Shown here piece by piece: positions 44,531-51,971 of a stretch of 64,000 nucleotides of DNA; the stretch's first letter is position 1, and each line of letters starts with the position of its first letter. A program made the translations under genes and the position numbers. The stretch covers positions 372,001 through 436,000 of the forward strand of contig NZ_VKDB01000001.1 in assembly GCF_007280555.1 (NCBI RefSeq). Direction: 5' to 3'. Below the pieces are notes generated by a model. The model searched no databases and was not told the DNA's origin. It was given only the letters and a program-made list of their open reading frames with translations. Origin of the DNA: Deinococcus detaillensis (lineage in GTDB: Bacteria > Deinococcota > Deinococci > Deinococcales > Deinococcaceae).

Positions 44531-45131
44531 GGCCCGTTTAGAAATCCTGACCCGCATCCACCGTGCCGCCGCTGGCCCCAATCTGGAGATAGAACGCCCC
44601 CCCATTCCTGCTTCGACCCGCCAAAGGGCCGAGATCGTGGCTCAGTTTGCCGAGTACGCCGCCGAGTACCGGGCCGAAGTTCACCGCGCCAGTGGAGCTG
44701 ACTTGCCCGCTCTGCTCGCTGGTTTGCTGAGCGGCCAGAATGTCTTAATTCCTGAAGGATTTCCAGCCCAGCTTTTCCCGCAGCCCGCAACCCACAAGCC
44801 GCAAACCACCCACGCCGACCTCGCCGCTTACGACGCCGTGCTGACCACCTGTGCCGTCGCTATTGCCGAAACCGGTACGGTGGTACTCGATCACGGCGCG
44901 GGGCAGGGGCGGCGAGCGTTGACGCTGATTCCGGATTGGCATGTCTGCGTGGTGCGCTCCGAGCAAGTGGTGGACAGTGTGCCTGAGGCGGTGGCCGCTT
45001 TACAAGCAGCGGTGCTGGCGGGCCGCCCCCTGACTTGGATCAGCGGGCCGAGCGCCACCAGCGACATCGAACTCAGCCGCGTTGAGGGTGTTCACGGGCC
45101 GAGGCGACTAAGCATCGTCGTGGTGGATTAG
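44520..45131 (+). CDS. lutC: L-lactate utilisation LUD-domain protein LutC
   Basis: The 203-residue LUD-domain protein has the family core CAVAIAETGTVVLDHGAGQGRRALTLIPDWHVCVV and the C-terminal ISGPSATSDIELSRVEGVHGPR signature, which is diagnostic. The ATG at 44520 lies 6-10 nt after GAGG and overlaps the lutB tail. It ends convergently with the cobalamin adenosyltransferase gene, their stop codons overlapping by 4 nt. Confidence 0.94.
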   Translation: MTSEARLEILTRIHRAAAGPNLEIERPPIPASTRQRAEIVAQFAEYAAEYRAEVHRASGADLPALLAGLLSGQNVLIPEGFPAQLFPQPATHKPQTTHADLAAYDAVLTTCAVAIAETGTVVLDHGAGQGRRALTLIPDWHVCVVRSEQVVDSVPEAVAALQAAVLAGRPLTWISGPSATSDIELSRVEGVHGPRRLSIVVVD

Positions 45132-45724
45132 GAGTTGTTCTGCTCCGCCGCTTTACGCCTCGGCTTGACCTTCCAGGCTTCCTCGCTCAGTCCGGCGCGG
45201 GCGTTGACGGCGCGGGCCATCACGAACAGCAAATCCGAAACGCGGTTGAGATAGATCTGAGCCTGAAGGTTGGCCTCCTCCACCTCCATCAGCCTGAGCA
45301 CGTCTCGTTCGGCCCGCCTCGCCACGCTGCGGGCCACGTGCAAGCTGGCTCCAACTGGCGTGCCGCTTGGGTGAATAAAATGCTTGAGCGGTTCCACACC
45401 GTCCTGATAACGGTCAATCATGGCTTCCAAGTAAGCGGCGTCCTCAGCGTCCATGCGGGCCACATTTTTGGCATAGGGGCTGTCCTGACGGGTCGCCAGA
45501 TCTGCGCCGAGATCGAACAGCGCGTTTTGCAGGTATTCCAAATCCGTTTCCACGTCGGCCTGCGGCGTGTGCGAGCGGGCGTTGTGGGCGCGGGCAAGGC
45601 CCAGCACGCTGTTGAGTTCGTCGACCGTGCCGTAAGCCTCCACGCGGGGATGCGTTTTGCTCACGCGGTCTGCGCCGTAGAGTCCAGTCTGACCGCCGTC
45701 GCCGGTGCGGGTATACAGTTTCAT
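45128..45724 (-). CDS. Cob(I)alamin adenosyltransferase (PduO/MMAB type)
   Basis: The 198-residue enzyme adenosylates cob(I)alamin. It starts MKLYTRTGDGGQTGLYG (ATP P-loop of the family), followed by RVEAYGTVDELNSVLGLARA (about 27-46), HFIHPSGTP and the signature ARSVARRAERDVLRLMEVEE with QIYLNRVSDLLFVMAR. The last residues are basic. The ATG at 45724 is 6 nt after TACCCT and lacks a Shine-Dalgarno. A tandem repeat lies just upstream. No B12-dependent gene is adjacent. Confidence 0.94.
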   Translation of the reverse strand: MKLYTRTGDGGQTGLYGADRVSKTHPRVEAYGTVDELNSVLGLARAHNARSHTPQADVETDLEYLQNALFDLGADLATRQDSPYAKNVARMDAEDAAYLEAMIDRYQDGVEPLKHFIHPSGTPVGASLHVARSVARRAERDVLRLMEVEEANLQAQIYLNRVSDLLFVMARAVNARAGLSEEAWKVKPRRKAAEQNNS

Positions 45725-45730
45725 GGCTTC

Positions 45731-45736
45731 AGGGTA
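45731..45736 (-). promoter_or_regulatory. Leaderless -10 box for the adenosyltransferase
   Basis: TACCCT (minus strand), 6 nt (GAAGCC), ATG. Confidence 0.5.
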
Positions 45737-45740
45737 AAGC

Positions 45741-45775
45741 AAAGCAGGCCGCAACAAAGCAGGCCGCAACAAAGC
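45741..45775. repeat. Tandem 15-bp repeat (2.3 copies)
   Basis: AAAGCAGGCCGCAAC occurs twice in perfect tandem (45741-45755, 45756-45770), followed by AAAGC. It lies in the short gap between malQ and the adenosyltransferase, next to its -10 box and the malQ terminator. Confidence 0.9.
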
Positions 45776-45797
45776 CGCCCACCTTGCAGCGAGCGGC
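45774..45797 (-). terminator. Putative terminator of malQ
   Basis: On the minus strand GCCGC (45797-45793) and GCGGC (45778-45774) form a short hairpin followed by TTTGTT. The stem is short, so strength is uncertain. Confidence 0.45.
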
Positions 45798-45822
45798 CTA
45801 ATTTTACCCTTCGCCTCTTGTT

Positions 45823-47343
45823 TTAAGCCGTTCGCTTCGTCTCTTCGGTCAACTCGCGCAGCTTGTGGGCCAAATCAGCCGACACCACGCCCTCCCGGTA
45901 GCGCCAGGTCCAGTTTTCGGGGCCAGTGCTGCCGGGCAAGTTCATCCGTTCGTCGCTGTCCAAATTCAGCAAATCTTGCAGCGGCACGACGGCCAAATTG
46001 GCTTTCGATTCAAAGGCGATGGTGGTCAGCAGCCAAGCAAAGCTCTCTTCACTGGGATCGCTGTGGGTGTAGACCCGGAAGGTGTGGTGCTCGTGCTCGT
46101 CGGCATTGCGCCACCAGCCCCGGGTGGTGTCGTTGTCGTGGGTGCCGGTGTAGACCACCTGATTTTCCTTGAGGTTGTGCGGCAAAAAGGCGTTGACGGC
46201 AAAGTCGCCGCCGCCAAAAGCAAATTGCAGCACCGCCATGCCCGGCAAGTTGTAATCGTCGCGCAGCGCTTCCACGTCCGGCGTAATCACGCCCAAATCC
46301 TCGGCGATAATCGGGAGGTCGCCCAGCGCCTGACGCACGGCGTCAAACATGTCGTGCCCCAGCGCCGGTTTCCACTCGCCGTTCATGGCGGTGTCGGCAG
46401 GAAAAGGAATTTCCCAGTAGCCCGCAAAGCCCCGGAAGTGATCGACCCGGATCAGGTCGTACAGCTTCAAGCTGGCCTGAAAACGGCGAATCCACCATTC
46501 GAAGCCGCTCTTTTTCATCACGTCCCAGTCATACAAGGGATTGCCCCAGAGCTGGCCGGTTTCGCTGAAGTAATCTGGCGGCACACCCGCGACCACCGTC
46601 GGCTGGCCTTCGTCATCAAAGAAAAACTGCTCCGGGTTGGCCCAAGCGTCGGAAGAGTCCATCGCCACGAAAATTGGAATGTCCCCGATGACCTGCACGC
46701 CCTGTTCGGCGGCGTAATCACGGATGGCCGTCCACTGCCTGAAAAACAAAAACTGCTGAAACGAATAGCGCTCGATTTCGCGAACCAAGCGGGTTTTGGC
46801 GTCCGACATGGCCTCGGCTTCGCGGCGGCGAATCGGCAGCGGCCAAGCGTTCCACGGCAGGCCGCCCTGCTCGTTTTTGATGGCCATAAATAGCGCGTAG
46901 TCTCCCAGCCAGTGCTGCTCGCTGGCCTTGAATACGGCGAACTCGGCGTCCACTTCGCCCATTTCGCCCTCGGCCCGGCCCGCTTCGAAGTGTGAGAAGG
47001 CGCGGCTGAGCATTTGGTTGCGCCAGATGTACTGAAGGCCAAAATCCACCCGGTCAGGGTTAAATTCCGGCACCGCGTCAAAGTCCACGTCCAGCAGCAG
47101 TTCCTGCTCGCGTAGGGTGTCGAGGCACACCAGATACGGATTGCCCGCGAACGCCGAGAAGGCCTGATAAGGGCTATCGCCGTAGCCGGTGGGCCCGAGC
47201 GGCATGACTTGCCAGTATTTTTGGCCCGCGCTGGCAAGCCAGTTGATAAAGCTGCGGGCCTCTTGGCCGAGTTCGCCGATCCCGTAAGGGCCGGGCAAAC
47301 TGGTGGGGTGGAGCAGGACTCCACTGGAACGGGCAATCAGCAT
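45823..47343 (-). CDS. malQ: 4-alpha-glucanotransferase (amylomaltase)
   Basis: The 506-residue GH77 enzyme transfers alpha-1,4-glucan chains in maltodextrin and glycogen metabolism. It shows SSGVLLHPTSLPGPYGIGELG, QVMPLGPTGYGDSPYQAFSAFAGNP, IGDIPIFVAMDSSDAW, the nucleophile strand IRVDHFRGFAGYWEIP (Asp about residue 293) and IAEDLGVITPDVEALR with the catalytic acid. AAGGAGATGTC precedes the ATG. A TACAAT -10 lies about 92 nt upstream. It complements glgA elsewhere in the window. Confidence 0.96.
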   Translation of the reverse strand: MLIARSSGVLLHPTSLPGPYGIGELGQEARSFINWLASAGQKYWQVMPLGPTGYGDSPYQAFSAFAGNPYLVCLDTLREQELLLDVDFDAVPEFNPDRVDFGLQYIWRNQMLSRAFSHFEAGRAEGEMGEVDAEFAVFKASEQHWLGDYALFMAIKNEQGGLPWNAWPLPIRRREAEAMSDAKTRLVREIERYSFQQFLFFRQWTAIRDYAAEQGVQVIGDIPIFVAMDSSDAWANPEQFFFDDEGQPTVVAGVPPDYFSETGQLWGNPLYDWDVMKKSGFEWWIRRFQASLKLYDLIRVDHFRGFAGYWEIPFPADTAMNGEWKPALGHDMFDAVRQALGDLPIIAEDLGVITPDVEALRDDYNLPGMAVLQFAFGGGDFAVNAFLPHNLKENQVVYTGTHDNDTTRGWWRNADEHEHHTFRVYTHSDPSEESFAWLLTTIAFESKANLAVVPLQDLLNLDSDERMNLPGSTGPENWTWRYREGVVSADLAHKLRELTEETKRTA

Positions 47344-47745
47344 GACATCTCCTTGGATGGGCGTGGTCCGTCACACAACCGGCGGCTGGCTGTCTCCGGC
47401 TGCCGGAGTTGGAACCACTTCCATGAATGGAGAGATTGTAGCAAGGCAGCGGTGGAGGAGAGCACAAAGTTTAAGAAAGAGGGGCCGCAAACTCGCCACG
47501 CCGTGAGGAGCGTGAGCTGTCCGCCTGCCCACCAGTTGCCAGACTGATAGCTCAGCACTTTGAGCTGGCTGATAAAACGCCGCTCTTTTATTTGCTGAAT
47601 CTGACGGCGTTCTGTTTCCCCAAGCGAGTGAGAGCAGCGTGAAACTTTAAGTGGGGTAGGTGTACGGGGTGGGGCAACCACGCGCTACAGCTTTACAAAA
47701 GCACTTCTGGTTTTGGATAGGCCTGCTGCTGTTCATTAGACGCAA
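47344..47745. other. 402-nt intergenic region upstream of malQ
   Basis: The region contains the malQ 5' leader with a small hairpin CTCCGG-CWG-CCGGAG (about 47396-47410), a strong -10 TACAAT on the minus strand (47440-47435), and two weak inverted repeats (AGCTCA/TGAGCT near 47550-47567; AACGCCG/CGGCGTT at 47576-47582 and 47605-47611). These last may terminate transcription coming from the SUKH gene. No coding sequence is convincing. Confidence 0.5.
47435..47440 (-). promoter_or_regulatory. Putative -10 of malQ
   Basis: TACAAT on the minus strand, about 92 nt upstream of the malQ ATG. No good -35 is seen at 16-18 nt. Confidence 0.4.
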
Positions 47746-48276
47746 TCATTTTTTGGAAAACCTGCTCCTTCTTCCATCCGTCTTTATCAGTAGGTTAATC
47801 CACTCGCTAAAATCGCACCAAGCATCAGTATCTTCTCGCCAATCTTCTGGATAAGAGTCAACAGTAAATATACCAAATGTGTTAGTGCTTCTAGATAGAT
47901 CGAAGCCAAAATAGTAACCTGAATATGAATTACGAGCCACCAAAAAAAACTGCGATAAATCTTCTATAAGCACATCCGATACAGATGCATTGATCTCTCT
48001 GAGCTTCTCAACACGAAAAAATTCGATAGATTGCATGAGTATTTCAGTCATTCCTTCTTGACATTTGTATTTTGCAAATATATCGCAAGCGCCAAACATA
48101 ATGAGGAATTCAAAGTATTCGCTCTTCTCGGGAATTCCAAAACCGAGAAAAAGAGACTTTAATTCCTTGTGTTCGTATCTGCGGTTTATTTTGAATGAAA
48201 ATTCAATACCTGAGTCAGATGTATACTTGCCCTGCTCAAATCTAACACGCAAGGTTCTAATATTCTCCTTGAGCAT
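47746..48276 (-). CDS. SMI1/KNR4 (SUKH)-like protein, probable orphan immunity protein
   Basis: The 176-residue acidic protein has the SUKH pattern: an early FSFKINRRYEHKELKSLF region, EYFEFLIMFGACDIF (the Y-x-x-F-L-x-x-x-N/F-G-x core, about residues 54-68), LSQFFLVARNSYSGYYFGFDLS, the IFTVDSYPEDW strand and a closing WINLLI helix. SUKH proteins are commonly immunity factors against polymorphic or contact-dependent toxins. The gene is strikingly AT-rich with AT-ending codons, unlike both neighbours, which points to recent acquisition. No toxin gene is adjacent. There is no clear Shine-Dalgarno before the ATG at 48276. Confidence 0.7.
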   Translation of the reverse strand: MLKENIRTLRVRFEQGKYTSDSGIEFSFKINRRYEHKELKSLFLGFGIPEKSEYFEFLIMFGACDIFAKYKCQEGMTEILMQSIEFFRVEKLREINASVSDVLIEDLSQFFLVARNSYSGYYFGFDLSRSTNTFGIFTVDSYPEDWREDTDAWCDFSEWINLLIKTDGRRSRFSKK

Positions 48277-48337
48277 ATTATCTAGTCGGCCCGTTTATCA
48301 TTCTAGAGGACATCTTGGACGAGAGGGAAGTTCTCGA

Positions 48338-48649
48338 TTACTCCATCACCTCTTCAATCGTCACGATGCCGCGCTCTTCCTCGGTCACTCGGTACTCGCC
48401 CTGCGCCACGATAAAGTCGGCGGCGAGTTGCAAGGTTTCTTCGACCCACTGCCGATCATTGCTGACCGTTACCACCCCGATAATTTCCCAGTCGTGGGCG
48501 TTGAGGCCGTCCAAGCGGGCCACCGTTACCGGAAAGCGGGCCTTGAGGCGCTCGACCACGGGCCGCACCAGCGCTCGCTTTTCCTTGAGATTGCTGACCC
48601 AGGGCATCTCTACGCGCACCGTCAGGCTGCCGATATAGCCGAGCGCCAC
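48338..48649 (-). CDS. DUF503 (YlxP-like) protein
   Basis: The 103-residue protein matches DUF503. It begins [42 protein letters not shown] (the conserved S-L-K-x-K-R motif), followed by [21 protein letters not shown]. Its fold is ferredoxin-like. Homologues often lie near ribosome or infB/rbfA genes, but that is not the case here. It starts directly after the HMA-like gene (stop and start adjacent), so the two form a small operon. Confidence 0.88.
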   Translation of the reverse strand: MALGYIGSLTVRVEMPWVSNLKEKRALVRPVVERLKARFPVTVARLDGLNAHDWEIIGVVTVSNDRQWVEETLQLAADFIVAQGEYRVTEEERGIVTIEEVME

Positions 48650-48871
48650 CTAAAGCATTCCCGCCAAAAAGCCCTGCTTGCGAATGGCCCGCAGCAAATC
48701 CATGACGGTCAGGGCGGTGGGGTCATACTGCACGGCGATTTGCCCTTGGTCGGGTTGGGCCTGCGTCACGCCGGGCATGGCCAAGAGCGCTGCCGAGATG
48801 CGGACGCCCGATTCTTGCTCCATGCCGCGCACGCCGATCAGGACGCGGGCTTTGTTGTTGGGTTGGGTCAT
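48650..48871 (-). CDS. HMA-like small protein lacking the CxxC metal site
   Basis: The 73-residue protein has the beta-alpha-beta-beta-alpha-beta layout of heavy-metal-associated domains: [57 protein letters not shown]. The usual GMxCxxC metal loop reads GMEQESG, so the two cysteines are missing and it should not bind Cu or Zn in the normal way. AAGGAG lies 9 nt upstream. It is translated together with the DUF503 gene. Confidence 0.75.
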   Translation of the reverse strand: MTQPNNKARVLIGVRGMEQESGVRISAALLAMPGVTQAQPDQGQIAVQYDPTALTVMDLLRAIRKQGFLAGML

Positions 48872-48940
48872 GGGTTGATTCTCCTTTTAGTGTCTTCTGG
48901 GAGTGGTGCTTTCATGGTGAATGCCAGGAACCGCGTTTTT

Positions 48941-49456
48941 TTAGGCGCTACTCTCGCCACCCGTGTTTGGCATTTTACTGAGCCGCTCGCCGGACGCGGT
49001 CTGGTGGCGGCTGCCCAGATAGCTCACTGCGTAGCGGCCCAGCAGGTGCGCTTCTTCATTGTGGGCCGCGCTCTCTAACTCCGGCGTCACGGGAAAGTGA
49101 ACTTCGTAGACGGCGGCGTCGTAAGCGCTCTTGACGCAGGCGTGCAGCAACCCGCTGGCCGCCTCGCTGGGCGCACCTTCGGTCAGCAGCACCTGCACCA
49201 CCATCACCACTGGCTTGTCGCCTTGCCAAACGGCCTGGGCCAGCAGTACGCCCATGAGCTGGCCTTCCTCTTCCGCCAAAAAGCTGTGTTCGCTTCGTTC
49301 AAAAAACTTGAGGGCGGGCAACGAAGTTCGCAGGCGGCCTTCTCGCTCGCGCTCATCGAGGGTGTCGAAGGCAGGGTCGGCGCGGCGCTGCACGGCCAAG
49401 TCGAGCGCTTCGAGTGTAGGGAAGTCGTCAGGGGTAAAGATTCGGTAACGCAGCAT
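48941..49456 (-). CDS. DUF1999 / GNAT-like protein
   Basis: The 171-residue protein has the GNAT-like pattern YRIFTPDDFPTLEALDLA, HSFLAEEEGQLMGVLLAQAVWQGDKPVVMVVQVLL and a helix GAPSEAASGLLHACVKSAYDAAVYEVHFPV. It resembles the DUF1999 family known from Thermus and Deinococcus. The pantetheine loop (Q/R-x-x-G-x-G/A) is not convincing, so acetyltransferase activity is doubtful. The start is leaderless in type: TAGCCT lies 6 nt before the ATG at 49456. The C-terminal 25 or so residues are polar and probably disordered. Confidence 0.75.
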   Translation of the reverse strand: MLRYRIFTPDDFPTLEALDLAVQRRADPAFDTLDEREREGRLRTSLPALKFFERSEHSFLAEEEGQLMGVLLAQAVWQGDKPVVMVVQVLLTEGAPSEAASGLLHACVKSAYDAAVYEVHFPVTPELESAAHNEEAHLLGRYAVSYLGSRHQTASGERLSKMPNTGGESSA

Positions 49457-49462
49457 AAACGC

Positions 49463-49468
49463 AGGCTA
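49463..49468 (-). promoter_or_regulatory. Leaderless -10 box for the DUF1999 gene
   Basis: TAGCCT (minus strand), 6 nt (GCGTTT), ATG. Confidence 0.55.
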
Positions 49469-49551
49469 GCGCTTGGGTGTGCGCCGATTGGTGGGCTGGC
49501 TCGGCAGATTGGTTAATTCAAACTCCGGCGGGCTGTGGCAAACTGCTGGAC

Positions 49552-49956
49552 ATGACTGCCGAACCCGTTCGCGCCCGCCTAGAAGCCCTCGCCGCCGCCC
49601 TGCGACACTTTCACTCCGCTCTTTTGGAGGTGGCCAAAAGCGACTACGAGTTTTTGCACGGCCCCGTGACTTCCCCTTTCACTTTGTTCAACCTCGTCAC
49701 CAACGATCCGGCGTTTCAGTGGTTGCGCCCACTTTCGGGCTTGATGTCCACCTTAGACGAAGTGATCGACCAAAAAAACACCGTGCTGGGCGAGCGCCAA
49801 CTCGGTGACGTGCGCCAAGCTTACGGTCTGCTGTTCGGCAATACCGACACCCGCTTCGCAGATTTCCGTGACGGGTTTAGGAAGGCCAAGCACGATCCCA
49901 AGGTGCACCAAACCGAAGCGCAGGTGCGGGAAGTCTTGGACGCCCATGACGCATGA
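49552..49956 (+). CDS. Conserved hypothetical protein upstream of pth
   Basis: The 134-residue protein begins [33 protein letters not shown] and is predicted to be all-alpha, with conserved-looking [33 protein letters not shown] and [20 protein letters not shown] stretches. I do not recognise a named family. The ATG at 49552 lacks both a clear Shine-Dalgarno and a TANNNT box; an upstream in-frame ATG at 49477 is less likely. It overlaps pth by ATGA (49953-49956), so expression of the two is coupled. Confidence 0.7.
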   Translation: MTAEPVRARLEALAAALRHFHSALLEVAKSDYEFLHGPVTSPFTLFNLVTNDPAFQWLRPLSGLMSTLDEVIDQKNTVLGERQLGDVRQAYGLLFGNTDTRFADFRDGFRKAKHDPKVHQTEAQVREVLDAHDA

Positions 49957-50615
49957 AACTCATCGTGGCCCTCGGCAATCCCGGTTCTCAGTACGCCCAA
50001 ACCCGGCATAACGTCGCCTGGCAGGTGGCCGACGAGCTGGCAAGGCAACAGGGTGCAGTGTGGCGAGCCGGCGAACACGCGGAGCAAGCCGAATTCCGGG
50101 TGCTCGGCGAAAAGGTCCTGCTGATCAAGCCGCAGACCTTTATGAACGCTTCGGGCAAAGCGGCGCTGCCCGCCATGCAGTTTTATAAGCTCAGCCCCGA
50201 GGCGCTGTTGGTCATTCAAGACGACCTAGACAGCCCCTTCGGGTTACTCAAAATCAAAGTGGGCGGGCGGCACGGCGGCCAAAACGGTGTGCGCGATATT
50301 ATCCGCGTGCTGAGCACTGAGCAGTTTGCCCGCCTCAAAATCGGTATTTCTCGCCCGCCTGCTGGCCGCGACCCTGCCGACTGGGTGCTGAGCAAATGGG
50401 CCGAGAGCGAGCGCCCCACCTTAGACGAGTTGGTGCGGCTGGGCGTCGGCGCGTCGCTCAAGTGGGTCACAGCCGGCCCCAAGGAAGCGCAGGCGGCCTA
50501 CAACAACACCGACCTGCGCCCCAAGCCGGAGCCTGCCGCTCAAGTGCCGGTCAGTGCAGCCGAATCGGAAGTCGAGTCAGGCCCGGTACCACTTTCTCAA
50601 ACCGCTCAGAAGTAA
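49953..50615 (+). CDS. pth: Peptidyl-tRNA hydrolase
   Basis: The 220-residue enzyme releases peptides from peptidyl-tRNA. It has [27 protein letters not shown] (catalytic His in TRHN, about residue 20), [16 protein letters not shown] and [30 protein letters not shown] with the active-site Asp and His. The C-terminal tail of about 30 residues is longer than usual and Pro/Ala/Ser-rich. Confidence 0.96.
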   Translation: MKLIVALGNPGSQYAQTRHNVAWQVADELARQQGAVWRAGEHAEQAEFRVLGEKVLLIKPQTFMNASGKAALPAMQFYKLSPEALLVIQDDLDSPFGLLKIKVGGRHGGQNGVRDIIRVLSTEQFARLKIGISRPPAGRDPADWVLSKWAESERPTLDELVRLGVGASLKWVTAGPKEAQAAYNNTDLRPKPEPAAQVPVSAAESEVESGPVPLSQTAQK

Positions 50616-50700
50616 AGCCGCGCTCAAGAGAGCCGGAGAACTTCAGGCCCGCCGCTGCTGTATCAAGCCGTATGACGCTGATCTCACTGACGGTGACGCA

Positions 50701-51261
50701 ATGGAAGTCCTGACCGGACTGCTGACTTCGTTCGGTTTGTCTGGCGCGGCGGGCCTGAACGCTTACGTGCCGCTGCTGATCGTCGGCTTGCTCCAGCGCT
50801 ACGGCGTGATTGCCTTGCCAGAGTCGTACGCGCTGCTGAGTAACACCTGGGTGCTTCTGGGCATCACGGTCGTCGGAGCGCTCGATTTCGTCGGAGACAA
50901 GATTCCCGGCATAGACCACGCCCTGCATGTCTTCGGCGGCATTCTCAACGCGGCGGCGGGGGCGGTGCTGTTCGCTTCGCATGCGGGCATCACCCACCTC
51001 GATCCCAGCGTGTCGCTGCTGCTGGGCTTCGTGGTGGCGGGCAGCGTGCAGATGGGCCGCACGGTGTTGCGTCCGGCGTCTACCGCCCTGACTGGTGGGC
51101 TGGCCAACCCGCTGGTGTCCACTGCCGAGGACGGCACTTCGGTGCTGCTGAGTATTTTGGCGATTTTCGCTCCGGTGCTGGCGGTGACCCTGTTGCTACT
51201 GCTGCTGTATTTTGGCTTCCGCTTGTGGCAGCGGCGGCCAAGGCGCAGGTCGCTGACGTAG
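50701..51261 (+). CDS. DUF4126 membrane protein
   Basis: The 186-residue membrane protein has the DUF4126 opening LLTSFGLSGAAGLNAYVPLLIVGLL and the central block ALDFVGDKIPGIDHALHVFGGILNAAAGAVLFA. A GTVLRPASTALTGGLANPLVSTAEDGTS-like loop precedes the last TM helix, and the tail is Arg-rich. Its function is unknown. The start at 50701 is chosen from the family N-terminus. No clear RBS is seen, and the frame is open about 49 codons further upstream. Confidence 0.75.
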   Translation: MEVLTGLLTSFGLSGAAGLNAYVPLLIVGLLQRYGVIALPESYALLSNTWVLLGITVVGALDFVGDKIPGIDHALHVFGGILNAAAGAVLFASHAGITHLDPSVSLLLGFVVAGSVQMGRTVLRPASTALTGGLANPLVSTAEDGTSVLLSILAIFAPVLAVTLLLLLLYFGFRLWQRRPRRRSLT

Positions 51262-51279
51262 AACAGGGGAGAGACAGGG

Positions 51280-51307
51280 CGGCGCAGACGGTTCAGTGTC
51301 TGCGCCG
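51280..51307 (+). terminator. Intrinsic terminator after the DUF4126 gene
   Basis: A perfect 10-bp stem CGGCGCAGAC/GTCTGCGCCG (51280-51289, 51298-51307) with an 8-nt loop is followed by CTTCTTG. The weak T-run lowers certainty. Confidence 0.7.
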
Positions 51308-51455
51308 CTTCTTGCTGGCCTGATTTATGGAGGACAAATGGACATCTTGTCCAAAAAAGTTTGAACGGATTGCATATTTGGATCTAGAAAAATCGTCTCG
51401 CCGCCTAAATTGTGCAAGTTGTCCACACAAATGCAGCGATATGAACGCTTTGGCG

Positions 51456-51484
51456 TTGACAGACTGCACGGCTGACCTTAATCT
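51456..51484 (+). promoter_or_regulatory. Consensus promoter of glnK-amtB
   Basis: TTGACA, a 17-nt spacer and TAATCT make a near-consensus housekeeping promoter. Transcription would start near 51491, about 74 nt before the glnK ATG. Confidence 0.8.
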
Positions 51485-51564
51485 GCATTTTAGACATGGC
51501 CTAAAAGTTCCAGTCGTGGAGGAGCTTCAACGGACAGGTTGCAGTGCAGGGCCAAAGGAGCCGC

Positions 51565-51939
51565 ATGAAACTGATCACCGCAGTGGTAAGGCCCGAACGG
51601 GTGCAGCAAGTCAAAGAAGCCCTGTTCCAAGCGGGCATCAAGGGATTGACGCTGAGCCGGGTCAGCGGACACGGCGGCGAGCAGGAAGTCGTGGAGCGCT
51701 ACCGGGGCACCCGCGTCATCGTCGAGTTTCACGACAAAGTGGAATTCAAGATGGCCGTCAGCGAGCCGTTTATAGAACTTGCCATTGAAGCCATCTGCCG
51801 GGGCGCACGCACCGGAGAAGTCGGCGACGGCAAAATTTTCGTGACGCCTCTAGAGCGGGTCATCCGCATCCGTACTGGTGAAGAAGACAACAGCGCCCTG
51901 ACGCCCGTCGCAACCAAAACCCTGACGCCCACCCGCTAA
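51565..51939 (+). CDS. glnK: P-II nitrogen regulator (GlnK/GlnB type)
   Basis: The 124-residue P-II protein senses 2-oxoglutarate and ATP/ADP and usually gates the neighbouring ammonium channel. The core is intact: MKLITAVVRPERVQQVKEALFQAGIKGLTLSRVSGHG, and the C-terminal ARTGEVGDGKIFVTPLERVIRIRTGEED. The T-loop is atypical. Tyr46 is present (ERYRG), but position 51, the classic uridylylation Tyr, is Val (YRGTRV), and the stretch after GHG lacks the usual QKGH. The same kind of T-loop is known in Thermus P-II. AAAGGAG lies 4-5 nt before the ATG at 51565. Confidence 0.95.
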   Translation: MKLITAVVRPERVQQVKEALFQAGIKGLTLSRVSGHGGEQEVVERYRGTRVIVEFHDKVEFKMAVSEPFIELAIEAICRGARTGEVGDGKIFVTPLERVIRIRTGEEDNSALTPVATKTLTPTR

Positions 51940-51971
51940 ACCGGGCCTGACGACCGTACCGAGGAGATTCG

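Larger units (their letters stand above)
51262..51564 (+). promoter_or_regulatory. glnK-amtB upstream region
   Basis: These 303 nt hold the terminator of the upstream gene (51280-51307), then an AT-rich stretch with an inverted repeat GGACAA-N9-TTGTCC (51332-51352) and another TTGTCC at 51419-51424. The glnK promoter follows: TTGACA (51456-51461), 17 nt, TAATCT (51479-51484). The inverted repeat is a candidate operator for nitrogen control. A Cys-containing frame crossing the AT-rich part is not accepted as a gene. Confidence 0.6.

Noticed and set aside
51327..51788. A 153-codon frame with a Cys cluster (CASCPHKC) upstream of and across glnK
   Set aside because: It runs into glnK in another frame and crosses the glnK promoter. 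The early part is AT-rich control DNA and the Cys cluster is probably chance.
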